DNA from: JACVRW01 sp963751835
GTDB taxonomy: Bacteria > Actinomycetota > Thermoleophilia > Solirubrobacterales > Thermoleophilaceae
Direction of reading: 5' to 3'
NCBI GenBank assembly: GCA_963751835.1
Contig: CAVVWD010000038.1
Span: 50,503 to 114,502, forward strand
Length of the DNA: 64,000 nt
Both the position numbers and the translations under genes were made by a program. Within the stretch, counting starts at the first letter, position 1. Every line of letters starts with the position of its first letter. The notes beneath the pieces were generated by a model. It was not told the DNA's origin. It worked only from the letters and a program-made list of their open reading frames with translations, and ran no database searches. Shown here piece by piece: positions 18,671 through 27,550 of this stretch.

Positions 18671-20107
18671 ATGGAACGCACGCGCAGCATCTGGACCCTC
18701 GCGATCGTCTCGGTCGCGCTCTTCATGGTCACGCTCGACAACCTCGTCGTGACCAACGCTCTTGTGAGCATTCGCGAGGACCTCGGTGCCACGCTCGAAG
18801 AGCTCGAGTGGACCGTCAACGCATACACGCTCAGCTACGCGGTCTTCCTGCTCACGGGCGCCGCGCTCGGCGACCGGCTGGGCCGAAGGTCGATGTTCGC
18901 CGTTGGCCTGATCGTGTTCACCGTCGCCTCCGCCGCCGCGGCGCTCGCCGCGAGTACCGAGGCGCTGATCGCCGCGCGTGCGCTACAGGGCCTCGGCGCC
19001 GCGATCATCACGCCGCTGTCGCTGACGCTGCTGAGCGAGGCGTTCCCGGCGAACAGGCGCGGGCTGGCACTCGGCATCTGGTCCGGCGTGGCCGGTCTCG
19101 GCGTGGCGCTCGGGCCGGTGGTGGGCGGCGCCGTCGTCGAGGGCTTCTCGTGGCAGTGGATCTTCTGGCTCAACGTGCCGATCGGGATCGCGCTGGCGCC
19201 AGCCGCTCGCGCGCTGCTCCGGGAGAGTCACGGCCCGAACAAGTCGCTCGACATTCCGGGCGTGGCCCTGGCCAGCGCGGGGCTGCTCGGTGTGGTGCTG
19301 GGCATCGTCCGAGCGCAGTCGCTCGGCTGGACCAGCACGATGGTGCTGACCTCGATCGGCGCGGGCCTCATCCTGCTCGCGGCGTTCGTCGTCTGGGAGC
19401 TCCGTTCGCCGGCCCCGATGCTGCCGATGCGGTTCTTCCAGAACCGCGCCTTCGCGGCCACCAACGCCGTCTCGCTCGCGATGTTCTTCGGCACGTTCGG
19501 GTCGATCTTCCTGCTGGCCCAGTTCTTTCAGGCGGCGCAGGGCTACTCGCCGCTCGAGGCGGGGCTCCGCACTCTGCCCTGGACGGCGATGCCGATCTTC
19601 GTGGCCCCCGTGGCGGGGCTCCTGTCCGATCGGATTGGCTCCCGTCCGCTGATGGCGGCCGGGCTGGCGCTCCAGTCGGCCGGTCTCGCCTGGTTGGCGA
19701 CCGTCAGCGAGGCGACCGTGGCCTACGGGACGCTCGTCCCCGGGTTCGTGATGGCCGGCACGGGCATGGCGCTGACGTTTGCCCCGGCGGCGAACGCGGT
19801 GCTCGGTGCGGTCCGCCAGGAGGAGGCCGGGCAGGCCTCGGGTGCCACGAACACGATTCGAGAGATCGGCGGTGTCCTCGGCGTGGCCGTGCTGGCCACG
19901 GTCTTCATGGACACCGGCGGTTTCGGCTCGCCGGCGGCGTTCGTGGACGGGCTCGTCCCGGCCGTCTGGGTGGGCGCCGCGGTGCTTGCCGTGGGCGCGC
20001 TGATCGCGCTCCTGATTCCGGGCCGGGCGGCGCTGGGTCAGGATCAGGCGGTCGAGGGCTCGAGCACCACGACCGGGATCAACCTCGAACCGGCTCGCAC
20101 GCGGTAG
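18671..20107 (+). CDS. DHA2-family (EmrB/QacA-type) MFS efflux transporter
   Basis: A 478-residue, 14-helix drug:H+ antiporter. Motif A appears as 'GAALGDRLGRRSMF' between helices 2 and 3. The DHA2 signature 'LDNLVVTNAL' lies in helix 1, and motif C-like 'GLGVALGPVVGGAVVEGFSWQWIFWLNVPIG' at helix 5 exports substrates by the proton gradient. The upstream TetR gene and shared operator box indicate induction by toxic compounds. Its last 64 bp overlap the 3' end of the convergent nitroreductase-like gene. Confidence 0.92.
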   Translation: MERTRSIWTLAIVSVALFMVTLDNLVVTNALVSIREDLGATLEELEWTVNAYTLSYAVFLLTGAALGDRLGRRSMFAVGLIVFTVASAAAALAASTEALIAARALQGLGAAIITPLSLTLLSEAFPANRRGLALGIWSGVAGLGVALGPVVGGAVVEGFSWQWIFWLNVPIGIALAPAARALLRESHGPNKSLDIPGVALASAGLLGVVLGIVRAQSLGWTSTMVLTSIGAGLILLAAFVVWELRSPAPMLPMRFFQNRAFAATNAVSLAMFFGTFGSIFLLAQFFQAAQGYSPLEAGLRTLPWTAMPIFVAPVAGLLSDRIGSRPLMAAGLALQSAGLAWLATVSEATVAYGTLVPGFVMAGTGMALTFAPAANAVLGAVRQEEAGQASGATNTIREIGGVLGVAVLATVFMDTGGFGSPAAFVDGLVPAVWVGAAVLAVGALIALLIPGRAALGQDQAVEGSSTTTGINLEPARTR

Positions 20108-20550
20108 GTGTCGTAGCCGGCGTAGTAGTCGACCGCCTCCGCCCAGAGGCGGTCGCGCTCCGCTCCCTCGGCCTCACGGGCGACGTAGTCGCCCGTGAGG
20201 CCTCCGGGGGCGATGAAGCGCACACCCGGATTGGCACGGACGTTGTGGAGCCAGCAAGGGTGCTGCGGGGCCCCTCCCTTGGAGGCGATCAACACGACGC
20301 GCTCGCCGTCACGCAGGTAGAGGAGCGGTGTCCTGCGCGACTCGCCGCTCTTGGCGCCCACCGTCTCGAGCAGGCCCACCTGCTGCCCCGGGCTCAAGCT
20401 GATCCGCCCGCCGGAGAGCGGCAGCAGCACGCGGTCGAGCCGGGTGGCTACGTGGACGTAGTACCAGCTGCCCGGCTTCGAGCCCGCGAAGGCTTCGAGG
20501 CGGCGTTCGACCGCGCTCAGATTGCGGCGACGGGGTACGGCCGTGCTCAC
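20044..20550 (-). CDS. Deazaflavin (F420)-dependent nitroreductase-family protein
   Basis: A 168-residue protein of the split-beta-barrel Ddn family. 'TVGAKSGESRRTPLLYLRDGERVVLIASKGG' followed by 'PCWLHNVRANPGV' is the hallmark F420-binding segment; most members reduce nitro compounds or quinones with F420H2. The C-terminus ('RLWAEAVDYYAGYDTYRVRAGSRLIPVVVL') is typical. It is convergent with and overlaps the MFS gene. Its start is 45 nt from the divergent aminotransferase start. The family suggests the host makes coenzyme F420. Confidence 0.88.
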   Translation of the reverse strand: MSTAVPRRRNLSAVERRLEAFAGSKPGSWYYVHVATRLDRVLLPLSGGRISLSPGQQVGLLETVGAKSGESRRTPLLYLRDGERVVLIASKGGAPQHPCWLHNVRANPGVRFIAPGGLTGDYVAREAEGAERDRLWAEAVDYYAGYDTYRVRAGSRLIPVVVLEPSTA

Positions 20551-20595
20551 GTGCGCACGCTAACCGCCCGCGCGGCGGCGCGCTAGGGTCCGCCT

Positions 20596-21843
20596 GTGCT
20601 CGACGTCCAAGCGCTGCGGCAGCGGTTCCCGGCTCTGGCGTCGGGTGCGGCCTATCTCGACGGGCCCGGCGGCTCGCAGGCGCCGCAGGAGGTGCTCGAC
20701 GCGGTCGGCGGCTACCTGCGCGGGTCGAACGCCAACCTGGGCGGCGCGTTCCCCACCTCCGCCGCATCGGACGAGTTGCTGGAGCATGCCCGCGTGGCGG
20801 CCGCCGAGTTCACCGGCGGTGAGGCCGGCGGCGTCGCCTTCGGGGCGAACATGACGACGCTCAACTTCCTGCTTGCCCACGCGGTCGCCCGCACGCTCGA
20901 GCCGGGCGACGAGATCGTCGTGACGGCGCTCGATCACGACGCCAACATCTCGCCCTGGCTGCTCGTGGCGCGGGATCACGAGCTCGTCGTCCGCACCGCG
21001 CCGGTTCGGACCGAGGACATGACGCTGGACGTCGAGCGGCTCGAGGAGCTGCTCGGCGAGCGCACGCGTGTCGTGGCCTTCACGCTCGCATCGAATGCCG
21101 TCGGCTCGATCCCGGACGCCGGCCGGATCGCTGCCGCGGCACACCGTGTCGGCGCGCTCGCATGGGCTGACGGGGTACACCTCGCCCCGCACCGCCGCCT
21201 GCGTGCGCGCGAGCTTGGGCTCGACGTCGTGCTCTGCTCGCCCTACAAGTTCTTCGGACCGCACCTCGGGATCGCCGCGATCCGGCCGGACCTTGCGGAG
21301 ACGCTCCCGGCCGACCGCGTGCGACCCGCCGACGAGCATCCGCCCGGCCACCGTTTCGAGACGGGCACGCAGTCGCACGAGGCGATTGCCGGCGCCGTCG
21401 CGGCCATCGACTACCTCCGCTCGCTCGGTAACGGCGATCTCGACACGGCCTTCGAGCGCATCGAGGAGCACGAGACGCGGCTCGCGGATCGCTTCCTCGC
21501 CGCGCTTCCGGACGGCATCCAGCTTTACGGGATCCGCGCCGCCGCCGGCCGCACGCCGACCTTCTGCTTCAACGTCGCGGGCCGCGAGCCGCGCGAGGTG
21601 GCGCAGGCGCTCGGCGAGCGCGGCATCTACGTCTGGGACGGCCACTACTACGCACTGGAGCCGATCCGCGCGCTCGGGCTGGAGGACAGCGGCGGCGCCG
21701 TGCGGGCGGGCTTCCTGCACTACACGACCGAGGACGAGGTCGACCGCCTGCTGGAGGCGCTGGAGGATCTAGCCGCGCGCGGCGCTGCGCCTGATCGCGC
21801 CCAGGCGATGCCGATCGCGCCGCTGCCGGGGCGCCGCGTCTAG
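20596..21843 (+). CDS. Cysteine desulfurase-like protein (class V aminotransferase)
   Basis: A 415-residue PLP enzyme of the class V aminotransferase fold. 'YLDGPGGSQAP' opens the domain and 'FGANMTTLNFLLA' lines the PLP pocket. Asp and His in 'ADGVHLAPHRR' and Lys in 'CSPYKFFGPHLG' (about residue 219) mark the cofactor lysine. The overall pattern fits the 'cysteine desulfurase-like' subfamily rather than housekeeping IscS or SufS, and no Fe-S assembly genes are nearby. The start is GTG 20596. It is divergent from the F420-type gene. The true substrate is unknown. Confidence 0.88.
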   Translation: MLDVQALRQRFPALASGAAYLDGPGGSQAPQEVLDAVGGYLRGSNANLGGAFPTSAASDELLEHARVAAAEFTGGEAGGVAFGANMTTLNFLLAHAVARTLEPGDEIVVTALDHDANISPWLLVARDHELVVRTAPVRTEDMTLDVERLEELLGERTRVVAFTLASNAVGSIPDAGRIAAAAHRVGALAWADGVHLAPHRRLRARELGLDVVLCSPYKFFGPHLGIAAIRPDLAETLPADRVRPADEHPPGHRFETGTQSHEAIAGAVAAIDYLRSLGNGDLDTAFERIEEHETRLADRFLAALPDGIQLYGIRAAAGRTPTFCFNVAGREPREVAQALGERGIYVWDGHYYALEPIRALGLEDSGGAVRAGFLHYTTEDEVDRLLEALEDLAARGAAPDRAQAMPIAPLPGRRV

Positions 21844-22007
21844 CGACATCGATGCGACGCGCGCTACGTTGCCGTTGATTATTGACGGCAACGCAGCGCG
21901 GACGGATACGGGCGAGCTTCCGCAGGTCCCTGGCTACCGGCGCAGCTTCGTGGACGCCGGCCGGGGCCGCCCGGGGGCGCGGGCCCTCGGGGAGCGCCGG
22001 CGCCCGC

Positions 22008-22325
22008 TCAGATGTCCTCGCCGCCGAGCCGGTCCTCGACGGCGCGCACCTTCTCTTCGAGTGTCTGGCCGGGGCGGTCGCGGCGCTCGTCCAGCTTGAG
22101 GATCGTGTACACGCGAGGCACGCCCTGGTCGAACGGCACGGCATGGAGCTCCGCCACGACCGCGAGGATGTCGGCGGTCGTACCCTCCAGCGACGTGCCC
22201 ATCGCGTGCATCCGGTAGCGGACCCGATCCTGCCGGGCCAGCTTGCTCTGGATCTCCGCGATGTACTCGCTCGCGCTGACCTGGGCGCGGCCGAGGGCGA
22301 GGATCGTCAGGTCGGCGGTGGCCAT
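22008..22325 (-). CDS. MTH1187-family thiamine-binding protein (UPF0045)
   Basis: A 105-residue ferredoxin-like fold protein. 'RMHAMGTSLEGTTADILAVV' and 'RVYTILKLDERRDRP' are typical of the MTH1187/YqgV family, members of which bind thiamine or its precursors. It is the last gene of the minus-strand operon that carries acyl-CoA dehydrogenase, enoyl-CoA hydratase and hydroxyacyl-CoA dehydrogenase, and its start overlaps the preceding stop by 19 nt. Its link to the CoA-degrading enzymes is only positional. Confidence 0.85.
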   Translation of the reverse strand: MATADLTILALGRAQVSASEYIAEIQSKLARQDRVRYRMHAMGTSLEGTTADILAVVAELHAVPFDQGVPRVYTILKLDERRDRPGQTLEEKVRAVEDRLGGEDI

Positions 22326-23851
22326 GACTCGCGCAGGTTACGCCCGAGCGTGGCCTGGCGGCGGAGCAGCGGCGCCGGCCGGTAGCGCTCCTCGCGGCGC
22401 TCTTCCCACAGCCCGTCGAGGATTGCCAGCACGTGGGTGAGCCCGATCGCCTCGCTCCATCCGACCGGTCCACGCGGGTGGGAGAGACCGAGCTCGAGGC
22501 CGGTGTCGATGTCATCCGCCGAGCCAACCCCCTCGCCAATCGCGAAGGCCGCCTCGTTGACGAGCTGGGCGGCGATCCGGCCGAGCACGAGGCCCGGTGC
22601 GTCGTCGACCCTCTCGCAGGTGAAGCCGAGCGCGGCGAAGAAGGTCTCGGCGGCCTCCGCCGCGAACGACGGCGTGGTCGGCAGGCGGGTGAGCTCAACG
22701 AGAGCAGTCGCGTCGAGGGGCGGCAGCAGGTGAAAGCCGACCGCCCCCGGCTCACCCCGCGCGGCGAGGCTCTGCCGGGCACACAGGGAGAGCAGCGGTG
22801 CGCCGCCCGGTGGCGACCCGTGCGGCTCCACGCCGGCGTCGACCACGAGCTCCGCCGGCGCGCCCTCGCGAAGCTCGAAGCCGGCGTCCCGGGCGAGCTC
22901 GCGGAGCGAGTCGGCGAGCGGGCCGTCGCCGAGGACCGCGACGAGCCTCCCGTCGCCCGCGCGCCCGGGGGACGGTGGCGCCGGATCAGGGTCCCGGTAG
23001 GACCCATCCTCCGGATACTCGTACCAGCCGCGGCCGGTCTTCCTTCCGAGCCGGCCGGCGGCGACCATGCGCGCCTGCAGCGGGCTCGGCCGCCAGCGGG
23101 GCTCCCCGAAGGAGAGCTCCGCGAACGACTTGGCGACCTCGAAGCCCGCGTCGATTCCCACGAGGTCCATGAGCTCGAAGGGGCCCATGGGGAAGCCCCC
23201 GCCGAGGCGGCAGATGCGGTCGATCTGCTCGTGGCCGGCCACCCGCTCCTGGAGCAGCCGCAGCGCCTCTCCGCCGAAGGGCCGTGCGCAGCGGTTGACG
23301 AGGAACCCCGGCCCGTCGGCCGCGACGATCACCTCCTTGCCCATCGCCTCGCCTGTGGCGCGCGCCATCTCGAAGGCACGCTCGCCGGTCTGGTCGGCCC
23401 GGATCAGCTCGAGCAGGCGCATCAAGGGTGGCGGGTTGAAGAAGTGCATGCCGACCACGTTCTCGGGCCGGGCGGCAGCGCCGGCCAGGGACGTGACCGG
23501 GATCGAGGAGGTGTTGGTGGCGAGCACCCCGTCGGCGCCAACGATCCCCGAGAGGCGCTCGAAGAGCGAGCGCTTGAGGTCGGCGCGCTCAGGCGCGGCC
23601 TCGACCACGAGCTCGCACGGGGCGAGCTCCTCGAGCGCGGCCACCGGCTCGAGCCGCCCCGCGGCGTCCGCGCTCGCGCGCCCCTTCTCAACCCACTTCG
23701 CGAGACCGCGGCGCACCGCGAACGAACCCCGCTCGAGCGCCTCCTCGACCGGATCGTGTAGCAGCGTGCGCATGCCCGCCGCCGCGCCGAGCTGGGCTAT
23801 GCCCGCGCCCATCGTGCCGGCGCCGACGACGCCGATCGTGTCCGGCCTCAC
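22307..23851 (-). CDS. 3-hydroxyacyl-CoA dehydrogenase (PaaH-like, two-domain)
   Basis: A 514-residue protein. The N-terminal Rossmann domain starts at once ('IGVVGAGTMGAGIAQ') and contains 'TNTSSIPVTSLA' and 'GMHFFNPPPLMRLLE', which carries the catalytic His. The first C-terminal dimerisation domain has the Asn region 'DGPGFLVNRC'. A second, more diverged half follows (~300-510, with 'VGFHLLPPLDATALVELTR'), as in long PaaH-type 3-hydroxybutyryl/adipyl-CoA dehydrogenases. It would oxidise 3-hydroxyacyl-CoA with NAD. GTG 23851 overlaps the enoyl-CoA hydratase stop (GTGA). Confidence 0.92.
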   Translation of the reverse strand: MRPDTIGVVGAGTMGAGIAQLGAAAGMRTLLHDPVEEALERGSFAVRRGLAKWVEKGRASADAAGRLEPVAALEELAPCELVVEAAPERADLKRSLFERLSGIVGADGVLATNTSSIPVTSLAGAAARPENVVGMHFFNPPPLMRLLELIRADQTGERAFEMARATGEAMGKEVIVAADGPGFLVNRCARPFGGEALRLLQERVAGHEQIDRICRLGGGFPMGPFELMDLVGIDAGFEVAKSFAELSFGEPRWRPSPLQARMVAAGRLGRKTGRGWYEYPEDGSYRDPDPAPPSPGRAGDGRLVAVLGDGPLADSLRELARDAGFELREGAPAELVVDAGVEPHGSPPGGAPLLSLCARQSLAARGEPGAVGFHLLPPLDATALVELTRLPTTPSFAAEAAETFFAALGFTCERVDDAPGLVLGRIAAQLVNEAAFAIGEGVGSADDIDTGLELGLSHPRGPVGWSEAIGLTHVLAILDGLWEERREERYRPAPLLRRQATLGRNLRESWPPPT

Positions 23852-24615
23852 CGCCCGCGGAACTCCGGCCTGCGCTTCTCGAGAAACGCGGTCATTCCCT
23901 CCACGCGGTCCTCGGTCGCCATCGCGAGCTCGTAGAGGCGGCGCTCCTGGTCGAGGCCCGCGCTGAGCGAGGTTTCCTCGGCGGCGAGCACCGCCTGCTT
24001 GCCGAGCCGCACAGCGAGCGGCGGCCGGCTTGCCACCACGCCCGCGAGCTCGAGCGCGGCGTCCAGCCACTCGCGCTTCGACGCGACGCTGTTGACGATC
24101 CCGAGCCGCTGCGCCTCCTCGGCGCCGATACGCCTCCCCGTCAGCACCAGCTCCATCGCGCGCTGCTTGCCCATGACGCGCGCCAGCCGCTGGGTCCCGC
24201 CGCCGCCCGGGATGATCCCGAGCAGGATCTCGGGCTGGCCGAACTCGGCCGTCTCGGAGGCCACGATCATGTCGCAGGCGAGCGCGAGTTCGCAGCCGCC
24301 GCCGAGCGCATAGCCCGAGACCGCCGCCACGAGCGGCGTGCGCACGGCCGCGAGCCGGGGCCAGAAGCGGGCCGTGGGCGACGTGAGCGTCTCGGCGAAG
24401 GTCCGGTCGGCCATCGCCTTGATATCGGCGCCGGCGGCGAACCATTCCTCGCTGCCCGCGATCACGATGCAGCGGATCCCCGGATCCTCGTCCCAGCGCT
24501 CGCACATTGCCGCGAGCTCCTCCATCAGCTCCGGCGAGAGCGCATTGCGGGCATCAGGCCGATTGAGCTGGGCGAGCCCCACCGGCCCGCGCATCTCGGC
24601 CAGGAGCCCGCTCAC
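23848..24615 (-). CDS. Enoyl-CoA hydratase/isomerase
   Basis: A 255-residue crotonase-fold protein. 'NALSPELMEEL' is followed by the oxyanion-forming 'FAAGADIKAM' near residue 62 and 'GYALGGGCELALACD' near 100. 'PEILLGIIPGGGGTQRLAR' includes a catalytic Glu. It hydrates 2-enoyl-CoA to 3-hydroxyacyl-CoA. Its start overlaps the acyl-CoA dehydrogenase stop by 4 nt, and its product is the natural substrate of the next enzyme in the operon. Confidence 0.93.
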   Translation of the reverse strand: MSGLLAEMRGPVGLAQLNRPDARNALSPELMEELAAMCERWDEDPGIRCIVIAGSEEWFAAGADIKAMADRTFAETLTSPTARFWPRLAAVRTPLVAAVSGYALGGGCELALACDMIVASETAEFGQPEILLGIIPGGGGTQRLARVMGKQRAMELVLTGRRIGAEEAQRLGIVNSVASKREWLDAALELAGVVASRPPLAVRLGKQAVLAAEETSLSAGLDQERRLYELAMATEDRVEGMTAFLEKRRPEFRGR

Positions 24616-25772
24616 GGGACCAGGGCGTTCACGCCCGTGACCGCCCGGCCGATGATCAGCTTCTGGATCTGGGACGTGCCCTCGTACAGGGTCGTCACCC
24701 TGGCATCACGCAGGTAACGCTCGACGGGGTAGTCGTCCACGTATCCCGAGCCGCCGTGAACCTGGATCGCGTTGTTGGCGCACTTGACCGCCGCCTCGGT
24801 GGCATAGAGCTTCGCGATCGAGGTCTCGGTGGTGCTGGGCCGGCCCTGGTCCTTGATCCAGCCGGCTCGCCACACGAGGTAGCGGGCCGCCTCGGTCTCG
24901 ACGACGATGTCCGCGATCAGCTCCTGGACGAGCTGGAAGGAGGCGATCGGGCGGTCGAACTGGGTGCGCTCCTTCGCGTAGGCGACCGACGCGTCCATCG
25001 AGCCCTGGCAGATCCCCACGCAGCCGGCGGCCACGCTATAGCGGCCCGAGTCGAGCGCGGACATCGCGATCTTGAAGCCGTCGCCGACCTCTCCCATCAG
25101 GGCGGAGTCCGGCACCTCGACGCCGTCGAGCCCGAGCGACGCCGTGTCCGAGCCCTTGAGGCCGAGCTTGCCGTGGATCTCCTGGGAGGAGAAGCCGTCG
25201 CTGTCGGTCGGCACGAGGAAGCAGGCGATGCCGCGGTGCTCGAGGGACGGGTCGGTCTGCGCGAAGACGAGCGCGAGCTTGGCGTAGTTGCCGAGCGAGA
25301 TCCACATCTTGGTGCCGTTGATCCGCCAGCCGCCGTCGATCTTCTCGGCGCGCGTTTTGAGGTTGGCGGCGTCGGAGCCGGTGTCGGGCTCCGTCAGGCC
25401 GAAGCACCCGAGCGCCTCGCCCGTACAGAGCCGCGGCAGCCACTCCTGCTTCTGCTCCTCGCTGCCCCAGCGGTCAAGTGAGGAGCAGACGAGCGAGGTC
25501 ACCACCGACACGACGGTCCGCATCGCGGAGCAGCCGCGGCCGATCTCCTCGACGATCAGGCCGTAGGTCCGGTAGTCGACGCCGCGCCCGCCGTACTGCT
25601 CCGGGACGATGGCGCCGAGGAAACCCATGTCGGCGATCTTCTGGACGAGCTCGGTGTCGAAATGCTCGTTGCGGTCGTTCTCGCGGGCACGTGGGGCGAT
25701 CTCCCGGTCGGAAAAGTCGCGGGCGGTTTCCTTGATGAGCTGCTGTTCGTCTGTGAGTCCGAAGTCGATCAT
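24612..25772 (-). CDS. Acyl-CoA dehydrogenase
   Basis: A 386-residue flavoprotein, the first gene of the CoA-degradation operon. 'FGLTDEQQLIKETARDF' opens the N-terminal helical domain. 'CFGLTEPDTGSDAANLKT' and 'KMWISLGNYA' form the FAD/acyl site in the beta domain. 'ATEAAVKCANNAIQVHGGSGYVDDYPVERYLRDARV..LYEGTSQIQKLII' is the C-terminal signature; the Glu of 'LYEGT' is the usual catalytic base. ATG 25772 (AGGAA site) is preferred over TTG 25790. Its start faces the divergent kinase start, 19 nt away. Confidence 0.93.
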   Translation of the reverse strand: MIDFGLTDEQQLIKETARDFSDREIAPRARENDRNEHFDTELVQKIADMGFLGAIVPEQYGGRGVDYRTYGLIVEEIGRGCSAMRTVVSVVTSLVCSSLDRWGSEEQKQEWLPRLCTGEALGCFGLTEPDTGSDAANLKTRAEKIDGGWRINGTKMWISLGNYAKLALVFAQTDPSLEHRGIACFLVPTDSDGFSSQEIHGKLGLKGSDTASLGLDGVEVPDSALMGEVGDGFKIAMSALDSGRYSVAAGCVGICQGSMDASVAYAKERTQFDRPIASFQLVQELIADIVVETEAARYLVWRAGWIKDQGRPSTTETSIAKLYATEAAVKCANNAIQVHGGSGYVDDYPVERYLRDARVTTLYEGTSQIQKLIIGRAVTGVNALVP

Positions 25773-25791
25773 GTGTTCCTGATTCTGCAAG

Positions 25792-26691
25792 ATGAGCGTT
25801 CAGATGGTCGAAAGAGCCTCCTGGAAGCTGTCCGAGGGCGACGAGATCGCCCAGGGCCGCTCGGTGTTGAAGCTGCTCGGCGGGGGCAACCGCTACGAGG
25901 CGTACCTCGTCTGGGACGAGCACATGTTCGCGCCCATGGTCGCGAAGCTCATTCGTCCCGACCAGGTCGAGGACGAGTCGGCGCTGCGCGGCTTGCGGCG
26001 CGAGGCCGAGGCGCTCGAGGCGCTTGCGCATCCGGTCATTCTGCGCGGCTTCGACGCGGTGCTCGATCCGCCACATCCGCACGTGCTGGTGGAGCATCTC
26101 GAGGGCCCGACACTGCGGCGGCTCATCCGCCGCGGCGGCCCGCTGCCTGCTGAGCAGGTGCTGCCGCTCGCGTTGCACGCGGCCGCGGCGCTCCACTACA
26201 TGGCCGGCGAGGGCTGGCTCCACCTCGACCTCAAGCCGGACAACATCGTGATGGGCATTCCGCCACGGGTGATCGACCTGTCGCTGGCGCGAACGTTCGA
26301 GCGGGCGGCGCGGGTGCGCGACCCGATCGGCACCAACGCGTACATGCCGCCCGAGCAGTGCCTCCCGAACGGCGACATCGGGCCGCCGGCCGACATATGG
26401 GGCCTGGGCGCCACGCTCTACCACGCGGTGGCAGGGCAGCGGCCGTTCCGGAAGCCCGCCTCGACCGACGCCGACGCCGATCCGGAGGAGCGCTTCCCGC
26501 AGCTCGTCGACGAGGTGCGGCCGTGGCCCGTGCGCGTACGGGCGGTCCTGTCGGAGGCGATTCTCTCCTGCCTGCGGCCCGATCCGGCGGAACGGCCGAC
26601 GGCCTCCGGGCTCGCGCTGCGTTTACAACCGCTGATGGCCGCGCTACCGTCGAAGCTCGTGCTCGGGCGCCGCGGCACACGGCGCGCGTGA
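25792..26691 (+). CDS. Soluble Ser/Thr protein kinase (atypical motifs)
   Basis: A 299-residue kinase domain without a membrane segment, unlike PknB-type receptors. Lys52 ('VAKLI') and Glu71 can form the ATP salt bridge. The catalytic loop is HLDLKPDN (Asp146, Asn151) instead of HRDLKPxN, and the DFG motif reads D162-L-S. All charged catalytic residues remain, so activity is likely but as a 'non-RD' type. 'GTNAYMPPEQ' is the activation-loop end. It is divergent from the acyl-CoA dehydrogenase operon and followed after 29 nt by a Thr/Asp-rich membrane protein, a possible substrate. Confidence 0.87.
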   Translation: MSVQMVERASWKLSEGDEIAQGRSVLKLLGGGNRYEAYLVWDEHMFAPMVAKLIRPDQVEDESALRGLRREAEALEALAHPVILRGFDAVLDPPHPHVLVEHLEGPTLRRLIRRGGPLPAEQVLPLALHAAAALHYMAGEGWLHLDLKPDNIVMGIPPRVIDLSLARTFERAARVRDPIGTNAYMPPEQCLPNGDIGPPADIWGLGATLYHAVAGQRPFRKPASTDADADPEERFPQLVDEVRPWPVRVRAVLSEAILSCLRPDPAERPTASGLALRLQPLMAALPSKLVLGRRGTRRA

Positions 26692-26720
26692 TTTCCATTC
26701 CCGGAATGTGTTCAAGGGGT

Positions 26721-27347
26721 ATGAACGCCCATCCGTCATCCATGTACCTGCGTCTCGCCGAGGGCGAGGACGACCTTCTGGGCAGCGAGCGGTCGCTCAC
26801 GCGGCGGCTGATCGTGTTGCTGGTGGCGCTCGTGCTGCTCGCGGCCGGCATCGCGGCGGCGGCTGGGCTGCCCGGGCCGGACGGCGCGCCCTGGACGCTC
26901 GACAAGGCGACCGCGCAGTCAGGGCCGGGGAACGGTGGCAACGACGATGACGATGAGGACCGCTCCGGGCCGGGCGGCGGCGGCGATGATGACGACGACG
27001 ACACCGCCCGTGACGAGGACACCGGCACCGACGGCGACGACACCGCCACGAACACCGGCGCGGGCGACACGAACGGCACGGACGACACGCGCGGCACCAC
27101 GGACGGCCAGGACGGCACGCAGGGCACGGACGAGAGCCAGACTCAGGACACGCGCGGCACCGACGACACGGCGAACACCACCGACGGCGTCGACCAGACT
27201 CAGGGCACCGACGCGTCGAACGTCACGCGCGGCTCCGAGGAGTCGAACTCCGACGACAACAAGAACGGCAACTCGGACTCGAGCCACAACGCCTCGGTCA
27301 GCCAGCGGACGCGCGCGACGAACGCGCCGGACGACACGCGGAACTAA
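26721..27347 (+). CDS. Membrane-anchored acidic Asp/Thr/Gly-rich protein
   Basis: A 208-residue protein. There is a short cytoplasmic N-terminus ('YLRLAEGEDDLLGSERSLTRR'), one transmembrane helix at about residues 32-51, then about 150 extracytoplasmic residues of low complexity. These start with Asp runs and continue as degenerate 'GTDDTRGTTDGQ' units rich in Thr, Asp, Gly and Gln, ending with 'RTRATNAPDDTRN'. ATG 26721 is preceded by AAGGGG. No family is recognised. It follows the Ser/Thr kinase gene by 29 nt, so the N-terminal Ser/Thr residues facing the cytoplasm are candidate phosphorylation sites. The acidic tail may bind cations or wall polymers. Confidence 0.7.
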   Translation: MNAHPSSMYLRLAEGEDDLLGSERSLTRRLIVLLVALVLLAAGIAAAAGLPGPDGAPWTLDKATAQSGPGNGGNDDDDEDRSGPGGGGDDDDDDTARDEDTGTDGDDTATNTGAGDTNGTDDTRGTTDGQDGTQGTDESQTQDTRGTDDTANTTDGVDQTQGTDASNVTRGSEESNSDDNKNGNSDSSHNASVSQRTRATNAPDDTRN

Positions 27348-27510
27348 GAGCCTGTCTCAGAACCTCTCGCGGCCTCAGGCCACCGTCTCATGGCGCCCTG
27401 CGCCACCCGCGATGCTCGCCGATGCTTCCGGCATCGACTGCGCTCGCGTGCGACGCAGGGCGCCACGATCCGGCGTCCTGAGGACCACGATCGGGTTCTG
27501 AGACAGGCTC
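27348..27510. mobile_element. MITE-like element with 17-bp terminal inverted repeats
   Basis: GAGCCTGTCTCAGAACC at 27348-27364 is perfectly inverted at 27494-27510, giving a 163-bp unit. Inside, GGCGCCCTGCG (27392-27402) is inverted at 27454-27464, so the RNA could fold as one long hairpin. No ORF inside is convincing. The size and perfect ends resemble a miniature inverted-repeat transposable element or an IS end pair; the ends look like IS5-type termini from memory. No clear target duplication is seen. It starts right after the stop of the acidic protein and lies before the convergent thiolase end, so it may also act as a two-way terminator. Confidence 0.55.
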
Positions 27511-27550
27511 TCAGGGGAGGGCGCGGCGGCGGACATCGGGGGCCCCCGGC

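Noticed and set aside
26358..26720. Upstream part of the frame that ends at 27347
   Set aside because: It lies inside the kinase gene in another frame and is Arg/Ala-rich noise; the real start is ATG 26721.
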